From: Heterohyrax brucei
Lineage: Eukaryota; Chordata; Mammalia; Hyracoidea; Procaviidae
Direction of reading: 5' to 3'
Assembly (NCBI GenBank): GCA_028571685.1
Contig: CM053158.1
Span: 56,636,001 to 56,700,000, forward strand
Length of the DNA stretch: 64,000 nucleotides
Within the stretch, counting starts at the first letter, position 1; every line of letters begins with the position of its first letter. The notes under the pieces were generated by a model. The model saw nothing but the letters and a program-made list of their open reading frames with translations. It did not search any database and was not told the DNA's origin. A program made the position numbers and the translations under genes. This document shows positions 12,016 to 23,364 of the stretch, one piece after another.

Positions 12016-12274
12016 AAAACCTGGTTTCCTTCAAGTCAATTCCAACTCACAGTGACCTTACAGGACAGAGCAGAGCTGCCCTGAGGGTGAGGGGTTCCAA
12101 GGCATTTCCAAGGCTGTAAATCTTTTTTGTTATTATTTTACTTTAGATGAGAAGGCTGAAACCCTTTACGGAGAACAACTGCTACATATTTTTCTTACAG
12201 AGCAACTGGTCAGTTCAGAAGATTGGCCTTTTGGTTAGCAGCAAAGTGCTTAACCACTGTACTACCAGGTTTCC
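12016..12274 (-). mobile_element. AfroSINE, long form, inside L2
   Basis: The tail 'cttcaagtcaattccaactc', the body 'ggcatttccaaggctgtaaa' and the head 'gcttaaccactgtactacca' mark a full long-form copy. It interrupts the L2, which resumes with 'ccctatcttaaacttaagac'. A short repeat of 'atcttaaactta' on both sides (12005-12016, 12278-12289) is a good target-site duplication. Confidence 0.82.
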
Positions 12275-13055
12275 CTATCTTAAACTTAAGACCACTATCC
12301 TGCTTCTGATTTTCTCCCCTCAATCTGCTTACCTGTCTCCATAAAGGACAAGTTCATGTTTTGCATTTCTCTGACTAAAAAGGTTGGAGTCATCTTTGAT
12401 TATTCTGTCTTTTTCACCTAAACTCAACATTCAGTCTTTTAGAATACCCTGTCAACGTTGCCTTCAAAATATATTTAGAACCCAGCCACTCATCACCAGT
12501 GCCATCACTACCATCCTGGTCCAAGGTACTGTCATTGCTCACTTAAATAATTGTTCTACTACACCGACAGGCCTCTCTACTCTCACACGTGCCTCCCTAA
12601 TATCTTCTCTGCACAGAAATCAGTCATTCATCTCACTCAAAGAAAAAGTCAAAGATTTTGCAGTTAACTACCAAGTTCCTTGTGATCTGGATTCCTGCTA
12701 CCTCTTTAACCTTGTCTCCTCCCACCCTCTCTTTCATCCCCTCCGTTCCATTCACATTGATTGTGTGCTTCACACAAACAGGTGTTGTCCCCACCACAGG
12801 GCCTTTCTATTTGCTTTTCCAATTGCCTAGAGTGCTGCTCTCCTTGGCTCATCTTCACTACCTTCATTGTCTGCTCAATGTCTTCTTAGCAGTTACAAGT
12901 ATCCTACTCTACTTTTATCCATAAAACACCACACCCTCTGAGATGCTCCATAATTACTTATTTATTTGCATATTAACTATGTGCTCTCACTAGAATGGAA
13001 ACTGATTGAGAACAGAGACTGTCTGCTTTACACACTCTTTTATCTGTGGTGCTTA

Positions 13056-13084
13056 GTACACACACACACACACACACACACACT
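13056..13084. repeat. (CA)n microsatellite
   Basis: About 13 uninterrupted CA units lie inside the L2, just left of a SINE. Confidence 0.95.
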
Positions 13085-13091
13085 CACGTGC

Positions 13092-13262
13092 CAAAAAAAA
13101 AAAAAATGAACTCACTGTCTTTGAGTTGATTCCAACTCATGGGGACCCTATAGACAGAGTAGATCTGCCCCTTTGAGTTTCCAAGGAGCACCTGGTGGAT
13201 TCAAACTGCTGACCTTCCATTTAGCGTCAGTAGTGCTCAACCACTATGCCACCAAGGTTTCC
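13092..13262 (-). mobile_element. AfroSINE, short form, inside L2
   Basis: It starts with an A13-14 run at 13093 (its poly-A tail complemented) and is full length to 'gccaccaaggtttcc'. The L2 resumes with 'catgcctactatagtgcctg'. Confidence 0.87.
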
Positions 13263-13379
13263 ATGCCTACTATAGTGCCTGGCATATAGTAGGTTTGAAT
13301 AAGTATTTGATGAAAGAATTAATGCTTCAGATGTTAGATCAAATGTTTACCTCCACAGGCATGGATTAAGCTCATCTAA

Positions 13380-13580
13380 AATGCCCTTCATACACCCGTT
13401 CTCTACATTATCTATTTCTTTCTTGCACTTGGAAGGAGCTGTACAAATTTATTTACTTGTCTGCTGTCTTCCTCCCACATACAATACATCACAAAGCCAT
13501 AAAGGCCAGGATCTCATCCATTCTCACAGTGCTGAGCACAGTGCCTAGCTCTCAAATATTTTTTAATACAAGTGTGGAAG
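13380..13580 (+). repeat. Second L2 3' end
   Basis: 'atttatttacttgtctgctg' followed by 'gctgagcacagtgcctagct' is the L2 3' terminal pattern. It is separate from the L2 that ends at 13325, which already contains the same terminal block. Confidence 0.55.
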
Positions 13581-13599
13581 GAAATAAAGTTTTTTCTCT

Positions 13600-13795
13600 A
13601 TGATCACTTAATATTTTATTTGATTATCATATCCAACCTTTCAAGTAGACAGTGTCATCTCCATTCTATGTACGAGAAAAACAAAGCTCAGAGAACCTCA
13701 GAACTTGCCTAGGATTACTTAGAAGGCATTCACTAAAGCACAAGCCTAACTTCAAAGTCTGCAGTTACACTACCACATTGTTCTGTAGGGCAGCA
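13600..13795 (+). repeat. MIR
   Basis: 'agtagacagtgtcatctcca', 'agctcagagaacctcagaac' and 'ttgcctaggattacttagaa' follow the MIR body and core in order. Confidence 0.7.
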
Positions 13796-13913
13796 AGTCA
13801 GGAGGTCTTCTACATAATAACCCGGTTTGGGGAAAACTATTTTTAGACTAAGGTGTCAATAATCAATAACATCTTTATGTCTACTCTTCTTTATTGAAAC
13901 TATAAATAAACTC

Positions 13914-14030
13914 AAGCCAAACACACTGCTGTTGATTCAATTCTGATTCATAGTAACCCTATAGGACAGAATAGAATTGCTGGCCTTTTGGTTAGCAACT
14001 GAGCTTTTAACCACTATACCACCGGGGCTC
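13914..14030 (-). mobile_element. AfroSINE with internal deletion
   Basis: The tail 'tgttgattcaattctgattc' and the head 'ggccttttggttagcaactg' are present. The 'gtttccaaggagcacctggt' body between them is missing after 'agaatagaattgc', a clean internal deletion of about 45 bases. Confidence 0.78.
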
Positions 14031-14770
14031 TTGTTATTGTAATACATAAGATCAATCTTTTTAGCCCAAATGAATAATGAGTAAGTTTAGATTTGTGGGA
14101 GAAAGATATTGGAGAAAATAAAGCTTTTATTTCTCTTTAATTATTTTGTTAATAGCTTTGAGATGGTAGCCACTGTTTTGGACTACATCCAGGGGATGAC
14201 AATGCAGTAGAGGGAGCATGGAATACATAGTCCAAGTGTGCCACAAATTAGACTTTGAAAAGAACCACATTGGTTCTCCAAGCATCAGAAGGGAGGACAA
14301 ACCATTTCAGAGAACTACAGAAATAGTAATCATAACAGTAAGTGTTCTGAATTGGCTATCGTCATGGTGACATCATTGTTATCCCCTCCCATGTGCTTCC
14401 TGCAGTGAAGGAGAAACTGGGAACTACAACTCCCAGGAACCCCGTCTTAGAACATTTCCAGGTTGGATTCAGCCAGGGCAAACTATTTCCACAAGATTTG
14501 GGAAGCAGAAGAATAAAGTCAATGACTGTTGTTAAAAGAGACCTTGCAACAGATGTAAGGTTTCTAGCAGCTTTTGGGTACACTCCTGTGTATCGACTGT
14601 TTCACTGCTGCAGGTACCTGATACAGTGGTAGGCTTTTTCTGGAGACTCATTCTCCTTAGTACAGCAGGCTGAGATGGTCAGAAGGACTTTCTGGAGTTT
14701 TTGATATTCGTGACAACTTTTAGTCCAAGACTACAGGCTGGGATGATTGGAAATGTCTGTTCCCTTCTAC
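14031..14770. other. Unassigned DNA
   Basis: No gene is supported. A promoter-like motif 'actacaactcccag' lies at 14423-14436. It resembles the ZNF143/SBS element but is one or two bases off and has no associated transcript evidence here. Confidence 0.35.
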
Positions 14771-15618
14771 AGTGTAATAGATTGCTTTTATGTGACCTTT
14801 CTTGCCATGGTGTTGTAGCTCACACCAAGTGATTGGGTGGGACTATGCAAATAAGGCACTTGTGGCCTCCAAGGTGATTGGCTGGCTTTCTAATAATGCA
14901 AATAAGGTGCACGGCATCCTTGTGGATGGATGGGATCATGCAAGATGTGTGGAACCCTAGTGACAGAACTAGTCAGTTTTGCCATTCTGCTGGGCTTAAA
15001 AGAGAGCCAATCCCACAGCAAAGTGGGAGGCAACTCTACTACTACCAAGAAAGAAGAGATAGGCTTAGAATGCATCCTTTGGACTTGGGGTATTGCATAC
15101 TGAGAGCCTCCTAGACTCAGGAGACAGAGAAGGAGAGAGAGACAGAGAACTATAACACCACATATGTGATAAGACAAAAAAATGGAGGTAGCAGGACCAA
15201 AAGACTGGCATAAGATGGCTCAGTGAGCTTCTCAGCCCAACTAATAAGGTGGTTACAGTGGGTGTGCTGACTCTCAGAGAGAGAGCTGTGCACTTCTGGG
15301 CAGAGGCTGGCAGAGTGGGGTGCTATCAGGTACTTATTAGCAGAGCTGGAGAGTTTTACACTTGCTTGAGGAGGGCAGAGACTAGGCCAAGAGGCCAGGG
15401 GCCAGAGAGAGGCCTGCCTGTGAGCACAGCTGAGAAGCTGTCCTGATTCAAGAACTGTATCCTATGTTGTCCATGATCCTGAACTATAACCTGTTACTTC
15501 CCTAATTAGCCCCCTGCCTGTGAGTATGGTCTGTGAGTTCTCTACAGCCACTGCAATGAGTTATTGGACCCAGCAGAGAAGTAAAGAGTGCAGTGGGAGA
15601 GACAACTGGTGTCAGAAT
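14771..15618 (+). mobile_element. LTR-like element with octamer/CCAAT modules
   Basis: The segment begins 'tgtaatag' and ends '...actggtgtca', so it has TG...CA ends. It carries a U3-like arrangement: two copies of a CCAAT-box complement plus octamer (see next entry), then 'gggcttaaaagagagcc' as a TATA-like box near 14992. After the right end comes 'gaattggtaaaaag', where a primer-binding site would lie, but I cannot match it to a tRNA. No viral gene is present. I read it as a solo LTR of an endogenous retrovirus; the family is unknown and the borders are estimates. Confidence 0.45.
14829..14909 (+). promoter_or_regulatory. Duplicated CCAAT/octamer module
   Basis: Two direct copies of 'gtgattgg...atgcaaataagg' lie at 14829-14857 and 14874-14907. 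The octamer ATGCAAAT, the POU-factor site, is exact at 14845-14852 and 14896-14903. The 'attgg' (reverse CCAAT, NF-Y type) precedes each. Such tandem enhancers are typical of retroviral U3. Activity cannot be judged from sequence. Confidence 0.6.
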
Positions 15619-15880
15619 TGGTAAAAAGTTCAGAGAGAGGAGGCATGTCTGACCTCCATGTCCCAGAAATCAGCCTTGGGGCACTGATCTTCATTCTCTT
15701 TATTATTGTGAGGTTCATAGAGGTCAGATGCTTCTGCCATGTAATTTTTACACCTTTCTGCACTTTTAATAACTTCTACAAATTTCTAATTTCCTAGATT
15801 AAGCCCTTTTCTACTAGGAATATATAGAGCAACTTCTATTTACCTGATAGAATTCTGAATCATATTATAATAGCAGTAGC

Positions 15881-15955
15881 TTGTGCAAGGTACAGTGCTA
15901 TACCTGTTGGTATACCACACATTGAATTCCTACAGTAGCACTGTAGGGTGGATGT
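15881..15955 (+). repeat. MIR 5' fragment, cut by RTE
   Basis: 'tacagtagcactgtagggtg' and 'gatgttattatt' are MIR body. The sequence then switches abruptly to an RTE 3' end at 15956, so the RTE inserted in the MIR. Confidence 0.5.
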
Positions 15956-16320
15956 TATTATTCTTGCGGTGGTGGTGGTTATTTACCATCTAGTTCGCTC
16001 TGATTCATGGGAGACCTTATGTATAGCAGCACAAAACATCACCTGGACCTGCACCGTTCTCATAATCACTGGTATGTTTGAGACCAGTGGTAGACTCATC
16101 ATGATGTCACTCTGTCTCACGGAAGGCTTCCTTCAACTTCATTGACCCTCCACCTTATCAAACATGATATCTTTTTCTGATGATGTGTCCAAAATAATGG
16201 AGACAAAGTCTTGCCGTCCTCATTTTTAAGAAACATTCTGGTTGTACTTCCCCTAGGACAAACATTTTCATTCTTTTGGAGTCCATGGCATATTCAATAT
16301 TCTTTCTCAAGTTATTATTA
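15956..16320 (-). mobile_element. RTE (BovB-type) LINE 3' fragment
   Basis: The reverse-complement RTE 3' end is seen through 'catctagttcgctctgattc', 'gatgatgtgtccaaaataat', 'tcttgccgtcctcatt' and 'tggagtccatggcatattca'. The same order occurs in the copies at 21908, 22925, 41713 and 61248. It is 5' truncated and strongly diverged. Confidence 0.75.
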
Positions 16321-16354
16321 AGTCCACGTAATTGATGAGGAAGCCATTGAAGGA

Positions 16355-16470
16355 TGAGTCAGATGCTAAGCACCTGACTAATAAATGGAAGGTTGGCAGT
16401 TTGAACACACCTACAAGTAGCTCCTAAGGCCTGGTGACCTGCTTCGGAAAGGCACAGCCTTAAAAGCCCT
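16355..16470 (+). mobile_element. AfroSINE, diverged fragment
   Basis: 'ggaaggttggcagtttgaac' is a B-box region and 'agctcctaaggcctggtgac...ggcacagccttaaaagccc' is part of the long-form insert. The tail is missing, and the sequence then enters an L1 3' UTR. Confidence 0.5.
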
Positions 16471-16477
16471 AAGTTGC

Positions 16478-17500
16478 AGGCATTATGCTGAGTGGAATTA
16501 TTCATTTGCAAAATGACAAATATTGTATGAGACCACTGTTATAAGAACTCAAGAAAAGATTTAAACACAGAAGTAAACAGTCGTTAGTGGTTACAAGGTT
16601 GGAGAGGAAAGGTGAGGGGGGTATTCAGTAACTAGGTAGTAGACAAGAATTATTTTAGATGAAAGAAAGAACAACATGCAATACAGGAGAAGTCAGCACA
16701 ACTAGACTAAACCAAAAACTAAAAAGTTTTCTGAGTACAACTAAACACTTTGAAGGACAGAATAGCAGGGGAAGGGATCTGGGGACCATAGTTTTAGGAT
16801 ACAACTAGGTCACTTAGCATAATAAAGTTTATTAGGAAAATGTCTGAATCTCACTTTGGTGAGTGGTACCAGAGCCCTTAAAAGCTAGCAAGCAGCCATC
16901 TAAAAAGGATCAATTTGTCCCAGCCCACCTGGAACAAAGGAGAATGAAGAACACCAAACACATAAGGAAAATATGAGCCCAAGAGACAGAAGGGCTACGT
17001 AAATCAGAGTCTTCATCCGCACAAGGCCAGAAAAAATAGACAGTGCCCGGCTACCACCAATGATTGCCCAGGTAAGTAAAGAAACAGAGTCCTTGATAGG
17101 ATATGAGAAAAGTGAGGTGCACAATTTGAACTCTAGTGAAAAAAACCAGACTTCACTAGAGGGCATGCAGACTCTGTTAACCGAGAACTGAAATCATTCC
17201 GCAAACCAACACTTCAGGCAAAGATTGGACTGGACTATACAATACAAAATGACAGTGGTGGAGAACATGCATCCCGGTTTAAGTGTATACGTGAGACCAG
17301 CTGGGGAGCTTCTGTCCAGAGGTGAGATGAGAAGGCAGAGGGGGACAGAAGCTGGTTGCATGAACATGGGAAATACAGGGAATACAGGAGAAGCAGGCTA
17401 TCACGGTGTGGCGACAGCAATCAGGGTCACGTAACAATGTATGTACAAGTTATTTTTAGGATAAACTGACTTGAATTGTAAGCTTTCATTTAAAGCACAC
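16478..17500 (+). mobile_element. L1 3' end, truncated
   Basis: It starts with 'gcattatgctgagtggaatt' and contains 'acaaatattgtatgagacca', 'ggggaccatagttttaggat', 'gcaagcagccatctaaaaag' and 'gtggtggagaacatgc'-type blocks in the order of the full-length L1 3' UTR (49535-50590). It has no coding sequence. Compared with 49860-50200 the central block is better than half diverged, so this is an older insertion. Confidence 0.75.
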
Positions 17501-17514
17501 ACACACAAAAAAAA

Positions 17515-17592
17515 ACCTTTTGGAACACAGTTTTACTCTGCATTTGCAGTGTTACCATAAGCCAGAATTGATTCCATGGCAACTAACAACTA
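17515..17592 (+). mobile_element. SINE 3' fragment with RTE-like terminus
   Basis: 'ttttactctgcatttgcagt...taccataagccagaattg' is the end of an AfroSINE-type body. It finishes in 'ccatggcaactaacaacta' instead of the usual 'ggcaatgggtttggttt'. The 'ctaacaac' ending is that of the RTE LINE. Confidence 0.5.
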
Positions 17593-17660
17593 ATGCAGAA
17601 ACTGTCTTAGAAAGGTAGCTTGTTCCCAGTCACACAATTTAGGGGCACCAAGTCTGGATT

Positions 17661-17825
17661 AAACAAGACCCCACCCACTACCATCGAGTCGGGTCTGACT
17701 CACAGTGACCCTAGAGATAGAGCAGAACTGCCTCATAGAGTTTCCAAGGAGCGCCTGGCAGATTTGAACTGCTGACCTTTTGGTTAGCAGATGTAGCACT
17801 TAACCTACTACACCACCGTGGTTTC
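17661..17825 (-). mobile_element. AfroSINE, short form
   Basis: It is full length, from 'accatcgagtcgggtctgac' to 'cacttaacctactacaccac'. It keeps the CpG-containing 'atcgagtcgggtct' tail and 'gagcgcctgg', so it is among the younger copies here. Confidence 0.88.
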
Positions 17826-17971
17826 TTGGATTAAATAAGAAAGTACATGACAAACTTAAAAGCATTATACAATTGAAAGATGAGCAGCTTTATATTCCTC
17901 CTAGTCACAGTTTCCCACAAGAGTAAAGACAAATCACTCCTTCAGAGACAGGGTCCTCAGAGTTCCTCAGT

Positions 17972-18150
17972 TCCAGGGTTTCTCAATCTTGATACTACTG
18001 ACTTTTGGCCTGGGCAATTTTTTGTTTGGGGGAGCTATCCTATGCACTGTAGGGTATTTAGCAGGATCCCTTTCCTCTGCCCACAAGATTCCTGTAGCAC
18101 CTTTCCACCCTACCAGTCATGGAAACCAAAAATACTTCCAAGTTGAAAAT
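17972..18150. mobile_element. MER5A-type hAT-Charlie MITE
   Basis: 'cagggtttctcaatcttgat', 'ctatcctatgcactgtaggg' and 'gcaggatccctttcctctgc' are the MER5A order. It is non-coding. Confidence 0.72.
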
Positions 18151-19060
18151 ATTGAGTTTGAAGCTTCTTGCTTAAGAGCTGAATGTATAAAGGTCACAGA
18201 TATAGGAGCCACTTTGATGATGTCAGTGGGTTGCCATGCTCTCTAAAAGCAGACAGTCTCTAATGGGAAGTGCAGGTTCTTATAAAGCCTAAAAGAAAAT
18301 GCAGAGTATTGTCCATGGTATGATACCATTCACTTAACAACAACAACAAAAAAATTAAAGCCTACATTCAACAGAAGGTGCAAAAAGATGTATGGCCAGT
18401 TGTTCACACGCTACTTTATGGAAGTGAGGCTGGAGAAGCAGCAGGAAAGATGAGCTTTTTCTAAATGTGTTTCTGCTAAGGGTTGCTGCTATACTGAGAA
18501 ATGTTTACTGTGTCAAACATGTTTATGTGTTAAAAGTAAATCTGCAATGAATGCCAATGAATATGCAGGCCTTAAGTTAGGCACAGTGAGTGAGACACCC
18601 AAAGTTGCTGTCCAAAGGGACCAATTCTTACAAGAAAAATCAGGAGGTATGAATATCCAGGCAACTAGTTGGATGTAGTTGGATGTACTAGGAATGAGCA
18701 TTCAAGATTGTGGACCCTAACGCAGAACACCAAGCAAGAAATTAGTCCTGAATGTATCATCACCCTGCACTCAGCAGTACCAGTCAACATGTTTTCTTGA
18801 TTACCTTGAAGACTTACCCTGCCAGTGACTGAGCTCCAGTCATAAACAACAAGACTTCTACTTTATTCCCCATACCCAAAGGGCTGGCAAACCCCTGTCC
18901 CTTCTTACTCCTGCCCTCTTCCCTGCTCCCACAGGGGCGTGATGCATTCTACTGAACCCAATGGAAAGTTAACATCATCGCTGACTCTTTGTGTTCCTTC
19001 ATCGAATTAGTAACATCAGCCACCAGATTTGTAAGTTCTTTGGGTTAAGAATTATGTTAC
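18151..19060. other. Unassigned DNA
   Basis: This is 0.9 kb of ordinary-looking sequence with no gene or repeat I can name. Confidence 0.4.
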
Positions 19061-20185
19061 TGTAAACAAACTATGGTGTCTATACACAGCAGAACACTAC
19101 ATAATGATAAAGAACAATGATGATTTTATGAAATATCTCATAACCTAGAATCAACTGGAAGACATTATGCTAAGTGGAATCAGTCTGCAAAAAAGACAAA
19201 TATTGTATGAGATCACTCTTATAAGGTTTTAAGAAAAGACTTATGCATCAAAGAGAATACTCTTTGAGGGCTGCAAAGCTGGGGAAGGAGGAAGAGGGTT
19301 ACCCATCCATTAGATGGTCGATAGGAATTTGGTTAGGTGAGGGTAGTGACAACAAGCAGTAGAAGGCAAATCAGCATAACCGGTTACAACATCAGCTAAA
19401 AGGTTTTCTAAAGTAAGCCCAACATCTCAAAGGATAGAGTAGCAGGGGTCTGGGGACCATGTTTTCAGGCGACATCAAGGTCAGTCAGCATAACTAGTCT
19501 TTTTCAAAAAGAGTCTTCTGTACCCATATTCATGAGTGGCATCTTGGGTGTTAAAAGCCAACAAGCTGTCATCTGTGGAACATCAGGTGGTCCCAACATA
19601 CCCAGAATAAATGACAACCAAGAACATCAGAGTCATGGGAAAAAATGAGCCCAGGAGACAGACGGACCCGTATGACTGGGAGACTACATCAGCAGAACAG
19701 AAAAACTAGAAGGTGCCCAGGCAGCACCAAAGACAGCACTGACAGGGAACAAAATGTAGAGTCCCTGACATAGCACAAGAAAAAGTGGTGAGCAGATCAA
19801 GAATTCTCCTAAAAGACCAGACTTGATGGGCTTACGAACTGGAGGGTCCCTTGAGAATATGGCCCCTGACTTGCTCCTAGCCCAGAGCTGAAACCAAAGA
19901 ATGGAGTGATGCAGAGTGATGCATGCAGTGGGTGCACTTTATGGTTTAATATTTATATGAGGCTGTCTTACTGGCTTCTTTTTAGAGGGAAGATGAGAGA
20001 GTAGAGAGGAGGGGACAAGTGCTGGTTGAGTGGATACTGGAAGTAAAGAGTAGAAAAGAAGAGTGTGCTGTCACAGGGTGAGGAGAGCAGACAGAGATGC
20101 AGAGAAGTGGGTGCTTGTGGTTTTACCTGGAAGATTGATTTGGATTGTAAACTTAATTACAATAAAAATAAAAAAATAAAAGAAT
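19061..20185 (+). mobile_element. L1 3' end including ORF2 terminus
   Basis: It begins in the last codons of L1 ORF2: 'gcagaacactacataatgat' equals the 49470 region of the full-length L1. It then runs through the whole 3' UTR ('aatattgtatgagatcactc', 'ggtctggggaccatgttttc', 'gaagatgagagagtagagag') to an A-rich end, 'aataaaaataaaaaaataaa'. It is a standard 5'-truncated insertion. Confidence 0.82.
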
Positions 20186-21907
20186 TACATTACTCTGCAA
20201 GCCTACGAACACCCAGTACAATATTTCCCAGGTTACTTGGACAAAAATCACCTGGAATCTATACTAGACCTGCGGGATTGGAATATGAAACACAGGGAAA
20301 GTGGTAGTGCAGGAAAACAACTCAGGGAAACTTCCTTCCTCTTATTTTTATCTAGACATATGCCGTATGCATTCAATTGATATGCTCAGTTTTTTTGAAT
20401 TGATTTAACTGAAAACCAAGTGAATCTACTTCTGAATGTGAAATAACTAAGAGGTGATAAGTTAAAAAATGAAAGATTTTCAAGCTTGGTATTTTTCTTT
20501 CATAAACCTCTTAAGGAGGGCAAAAGCAGTGTAGCTTTCAAACTAAAGAGCAGTCTAAAAGGCCTTTAGAAGTGCATATGACTTTAGCATCATGGCAAAT
20601 GGCCTCAAATTCCACCAGGCTTTGAAATTTAAGTCTAACATCTGGGCAAAACTATTAGGCAACTCTATTCCTCTGAGAAGTGTTTGAGAGCAAAGGATTA
20701 TTAAAAACATCACCAGAAGGTCACTTCATCGCCTTCCTAATTTCATTTTAGAGGATCTAAATTTTCTTCTACCTGGATGTCTGCCTGGAGCAATCAAATC
20801 ATCTCCATGGCAGCCAGGTGAAAGGGACTGATATGTTAACACACTTCTAAGAGCACCTGAGCTTTCAAGTTTTTAGTCACTGATCGTTCCGAGCCATGTT
20901 CTAACTCAAAGGCACTGTGCTGTAAATTATGATATGCAAGGGGGAAAATATCAGTGTCTCTTTCAGCAAACTCTAAAAGGAAGCTGCCTGAAACAATTGA
21001 AAAGGGATTTTAGTACTCAGCAAACAGAAGAAAATGAAAGGTTTAAAACTATAAATAAACATTAATTAGTCTTTATTAAGAAAGATGCTAAATTAAAATT
21101 ATACTGAAAGGATGAAAGTTTTGGAGAAACGGTACACTAAAACTTTCGTTTTAAATTATGAATTTCTATCTAAAGAGCAAATTGTCCTAAAGGCTTCATT
21201 TTATTACTCAGCACTGTTTTCACTTCATGGAATATTTTGCATTATATTTTAATTAAAGTTATAATTACAGAACTAAATATAATTAGCTTCTTTCTTCAAA
21301 AGAAATTGGAAGTGAACTTACTTTATTAAATTTTCGATTTGTTTCCTGCAGTGTTACATAGTTTATTCTAATTAATTGAAGGAGAGCTCATAAATATTTT
21401 ATCAACATGTGGACGTGATTAAAACCTCTAGAAATTTTCCCTTAATTTTTAAAATTTTATCCCTCTCATTTTTGGCTTAGGTTCACATGTGATCAGATGG
21501 AACAAAAGGATGAAGCCCATATTATGAACTCTCTTGAACTGATGCTTATTATCCAGCTTGGTTGAACATTATTTCCTCTATTTTCTTTCTTTTTGGGTCA
21601 GCACTTTGAAGTGTCCCCAAAAGAAGAAAGCAAATTGGCAGGCTTTATTCATCTTTCTTGAGAATGTACAATAAAGAATTATAGAAATGAGCAAATGAAT
21701 ACATTTGGGAGTCAGGGTTCTCAGCAGGAAAAAAGGTACATACAAATATGAAACAGGGAAAGACAAGAAGGAATCCTGTGTGGATGGGAAATTATGGACA
21801 GGAAATTGGGGGCATTGATGTGAAATCTCAGTTTCTAAATTAAGTATACACGTGAACATATGGACAAGCATATGTGGATGCACATGTGTGTATATATAAA
21901 CATATGT
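20186..21907. other. Repeat-poor AT-rich stretch
   Basis: This 1.7 kb has no repeat I recognise, making it one of the longest such stretches here. It has no supported gene and no long open frame. Conservation with other mammals would be the test of function. Confidence 0.4.
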
Positions 21908-22555
21908 GTTGTTGTTGTTAGTGCTGTTGAGTCAGTTCTGACTCACAACGACCATATGCACAACAGAATGAAACACTGTCTGGTCCTGCACTTTGCCCAC
22001 CATCATTTTTATGCTTAAGCCAATTGTTGCAGCCATTGTGTCATTCCATCTTGTGTAGAGTCTTCCTCCTTTTTACTGACTCTCTACCAAGCGTGATGTC
22101 CTTCTTCAGGGACTGGTCCCTCCTAGAAACATGCCCAAAGTATGGAAGATGCAGTCTTGTCATCTTTGCTTCCAAGGAGCACACTGGGTTGTACTTCTTC
22201 CAGAACAGATCTGCTTGTTCACAATCCACGGTACATTCAACATTCTTCTCCAATATCGCAGTTCAAAGGCATTAATTCTTCTGTCTTCCTTATTCACTGT
22301 CCAGCTTTCTCGTACATATTATGCAATTGAAAATATCATGGCTTTGGGCCAGTTGCACCTTAGTCTTCAAGCTGACATCTTTACTTTTCAACACTTTAAA
22401 GAGGTCCTTTGCAGCAGATTTTCCTAATGCAACGTATCTTTTGATTTCTTGACTGCTGCTTCCATAGCCATTGATTGTAGAAAAAAAGTAAAATGAAATC
22501 TTTGACAACTTCAGTTCCTGTCTCCATTTATCATGATGTTGCTTACTGGTCAAAT
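21908..22555 (-). mobile_element. RTE LINE 3' portion
   Basis: It opens with 'gttgttgttagtgctgttga' (complement of the RTE 3' terminus) and continues with the RTE 3' region. The minus strand at 22041-22253 encodes the end of the RTE polyprotein, including 'EAKMTRLHLPYFGHVSRRDQ'. That block matches the C-terminal region of BovB-type reverse transcriptase proteins. It is 5' truncated at about 22555. Confidence 0.85.
22290..22500 (-). pseudogene. RTE reverse transcriptase C-terminal fragment
   Basis: The minus strand reads 'NGYGSSSQEIKRYVALGKSA' and 'AKDLFKVLKSKDVSLKTKVQ', the region after the polymerase palm in RTE/BovB proteins. The same block recurs at 23365-23673. It belongs to the truncated copy above and cannot be expressed as a polymerase. 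Confidence 0.78.
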
Positions 22556-22924
22556 ATACGTGTGCATGCATATATTTCCTAGCTCTGCACACTGAAAGGG
22601 CCACAGTGCCACAGCTCAGCAGCAATGAGGACAACTGGTGTCTAGAGCTTGTTCTCTATTACCATTTCCCAGCAAAAGGATCTAGCACTTCTGGGGAAAA
22701 ATGGTTGATTCTAGGGCTTAAACCAATATGTACAAGGTGAGGCTGGAACATCTTTTTCTTCCATAAAGTTTGTTTTAAAAAAAAAAAAACCTGATAGAGG
22801 CATGTCACAAGAACACAGAAGCCACCTTGAAGGTGTACCCCCTAGCCAAGCCTGGAACCAAAACTTGATCTGCCACCATATTTGTTCCCCAAAGTAATGA
22901 ACTATAGTAATGAATAATAACCTT
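22556..22924. other. Spacer between two RTE copies
   Basis: No gene or named repeat is seen. A 12-base A run is at 22778. The two RTE copies on either side face the same way but overlap in content, so this is a real boundary between two insertions. Confidence 0.4.
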
Positions 22925-23364
22925 CGTTGTTGTTATGTGTTGTTGAGTCAGCTCCGACTTACAATCATCCTAGGTGCAACAAAATGAAACACTGCCAGGT
23001 CCTGCACCCTACTCACAGAGCTTGTTATGCTTGAGCCCATTGTTGCAGCCTCTATGTCATTTCGTTTTATTGAAGGTTTTCCCCTTCTTGCCCGACCCTC
23101 TCCCAAGCATGATGTCCTTCTTTGTGGATTAGTCCCTTCTGATAATGTGTCCCAATTATGTGAAACAAAGTCTTGCCTCTTGCTTCTAGGGAGCAGTCTG
23201 GATGTACTTTGCCCGAAGCAGATTTGTTGGGTTTTCTGGCAGTCCATCATATAGTCAGTATTCTTCACCAGCACCATTACTCAGAGGTATCAATTCTTTA
23301 CCAGTCTTCTTTGTTAATTATCCACCTTTCATAAGCATGTGAGGTATTTGAAAACACCACAGCT

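Larger units (their letters stand above)
11580..13325 (+). mobile_element. L2 LINE fragment, 3' part, hit by SINEs
   Basis: Successive blocks match the 3' half of L2. They are 'tgccactgaatgctatcaac', 'ttggagtcatctttgattat', 'ccaccacagggcctttctat', 'gaatggaaactgattgagaa' and 'agtgcctggcatatagtagg'. Two AfroSINEs and a CA repeat lie within it. L2 is an ancient, extinct LINE. A 148-codon open frame at 12384-12830 crosses it and has no domain I recognise; I treat it as chance. Confidence 0.75.

Noticed and set aside
12384..12830. 148-codon open frame as a possible gene
   Set aside because: It lies entirely in plus-strand L2 3' sequence and has no recognisable domain; the same L2 block at 51608-52335 has no such frame.
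13056..13084. CRISPR-like or other spaced repeat array
   Set aside because: The only regular arrays are simple microsatellites, with no spacer structure. The sequence is mammalian.
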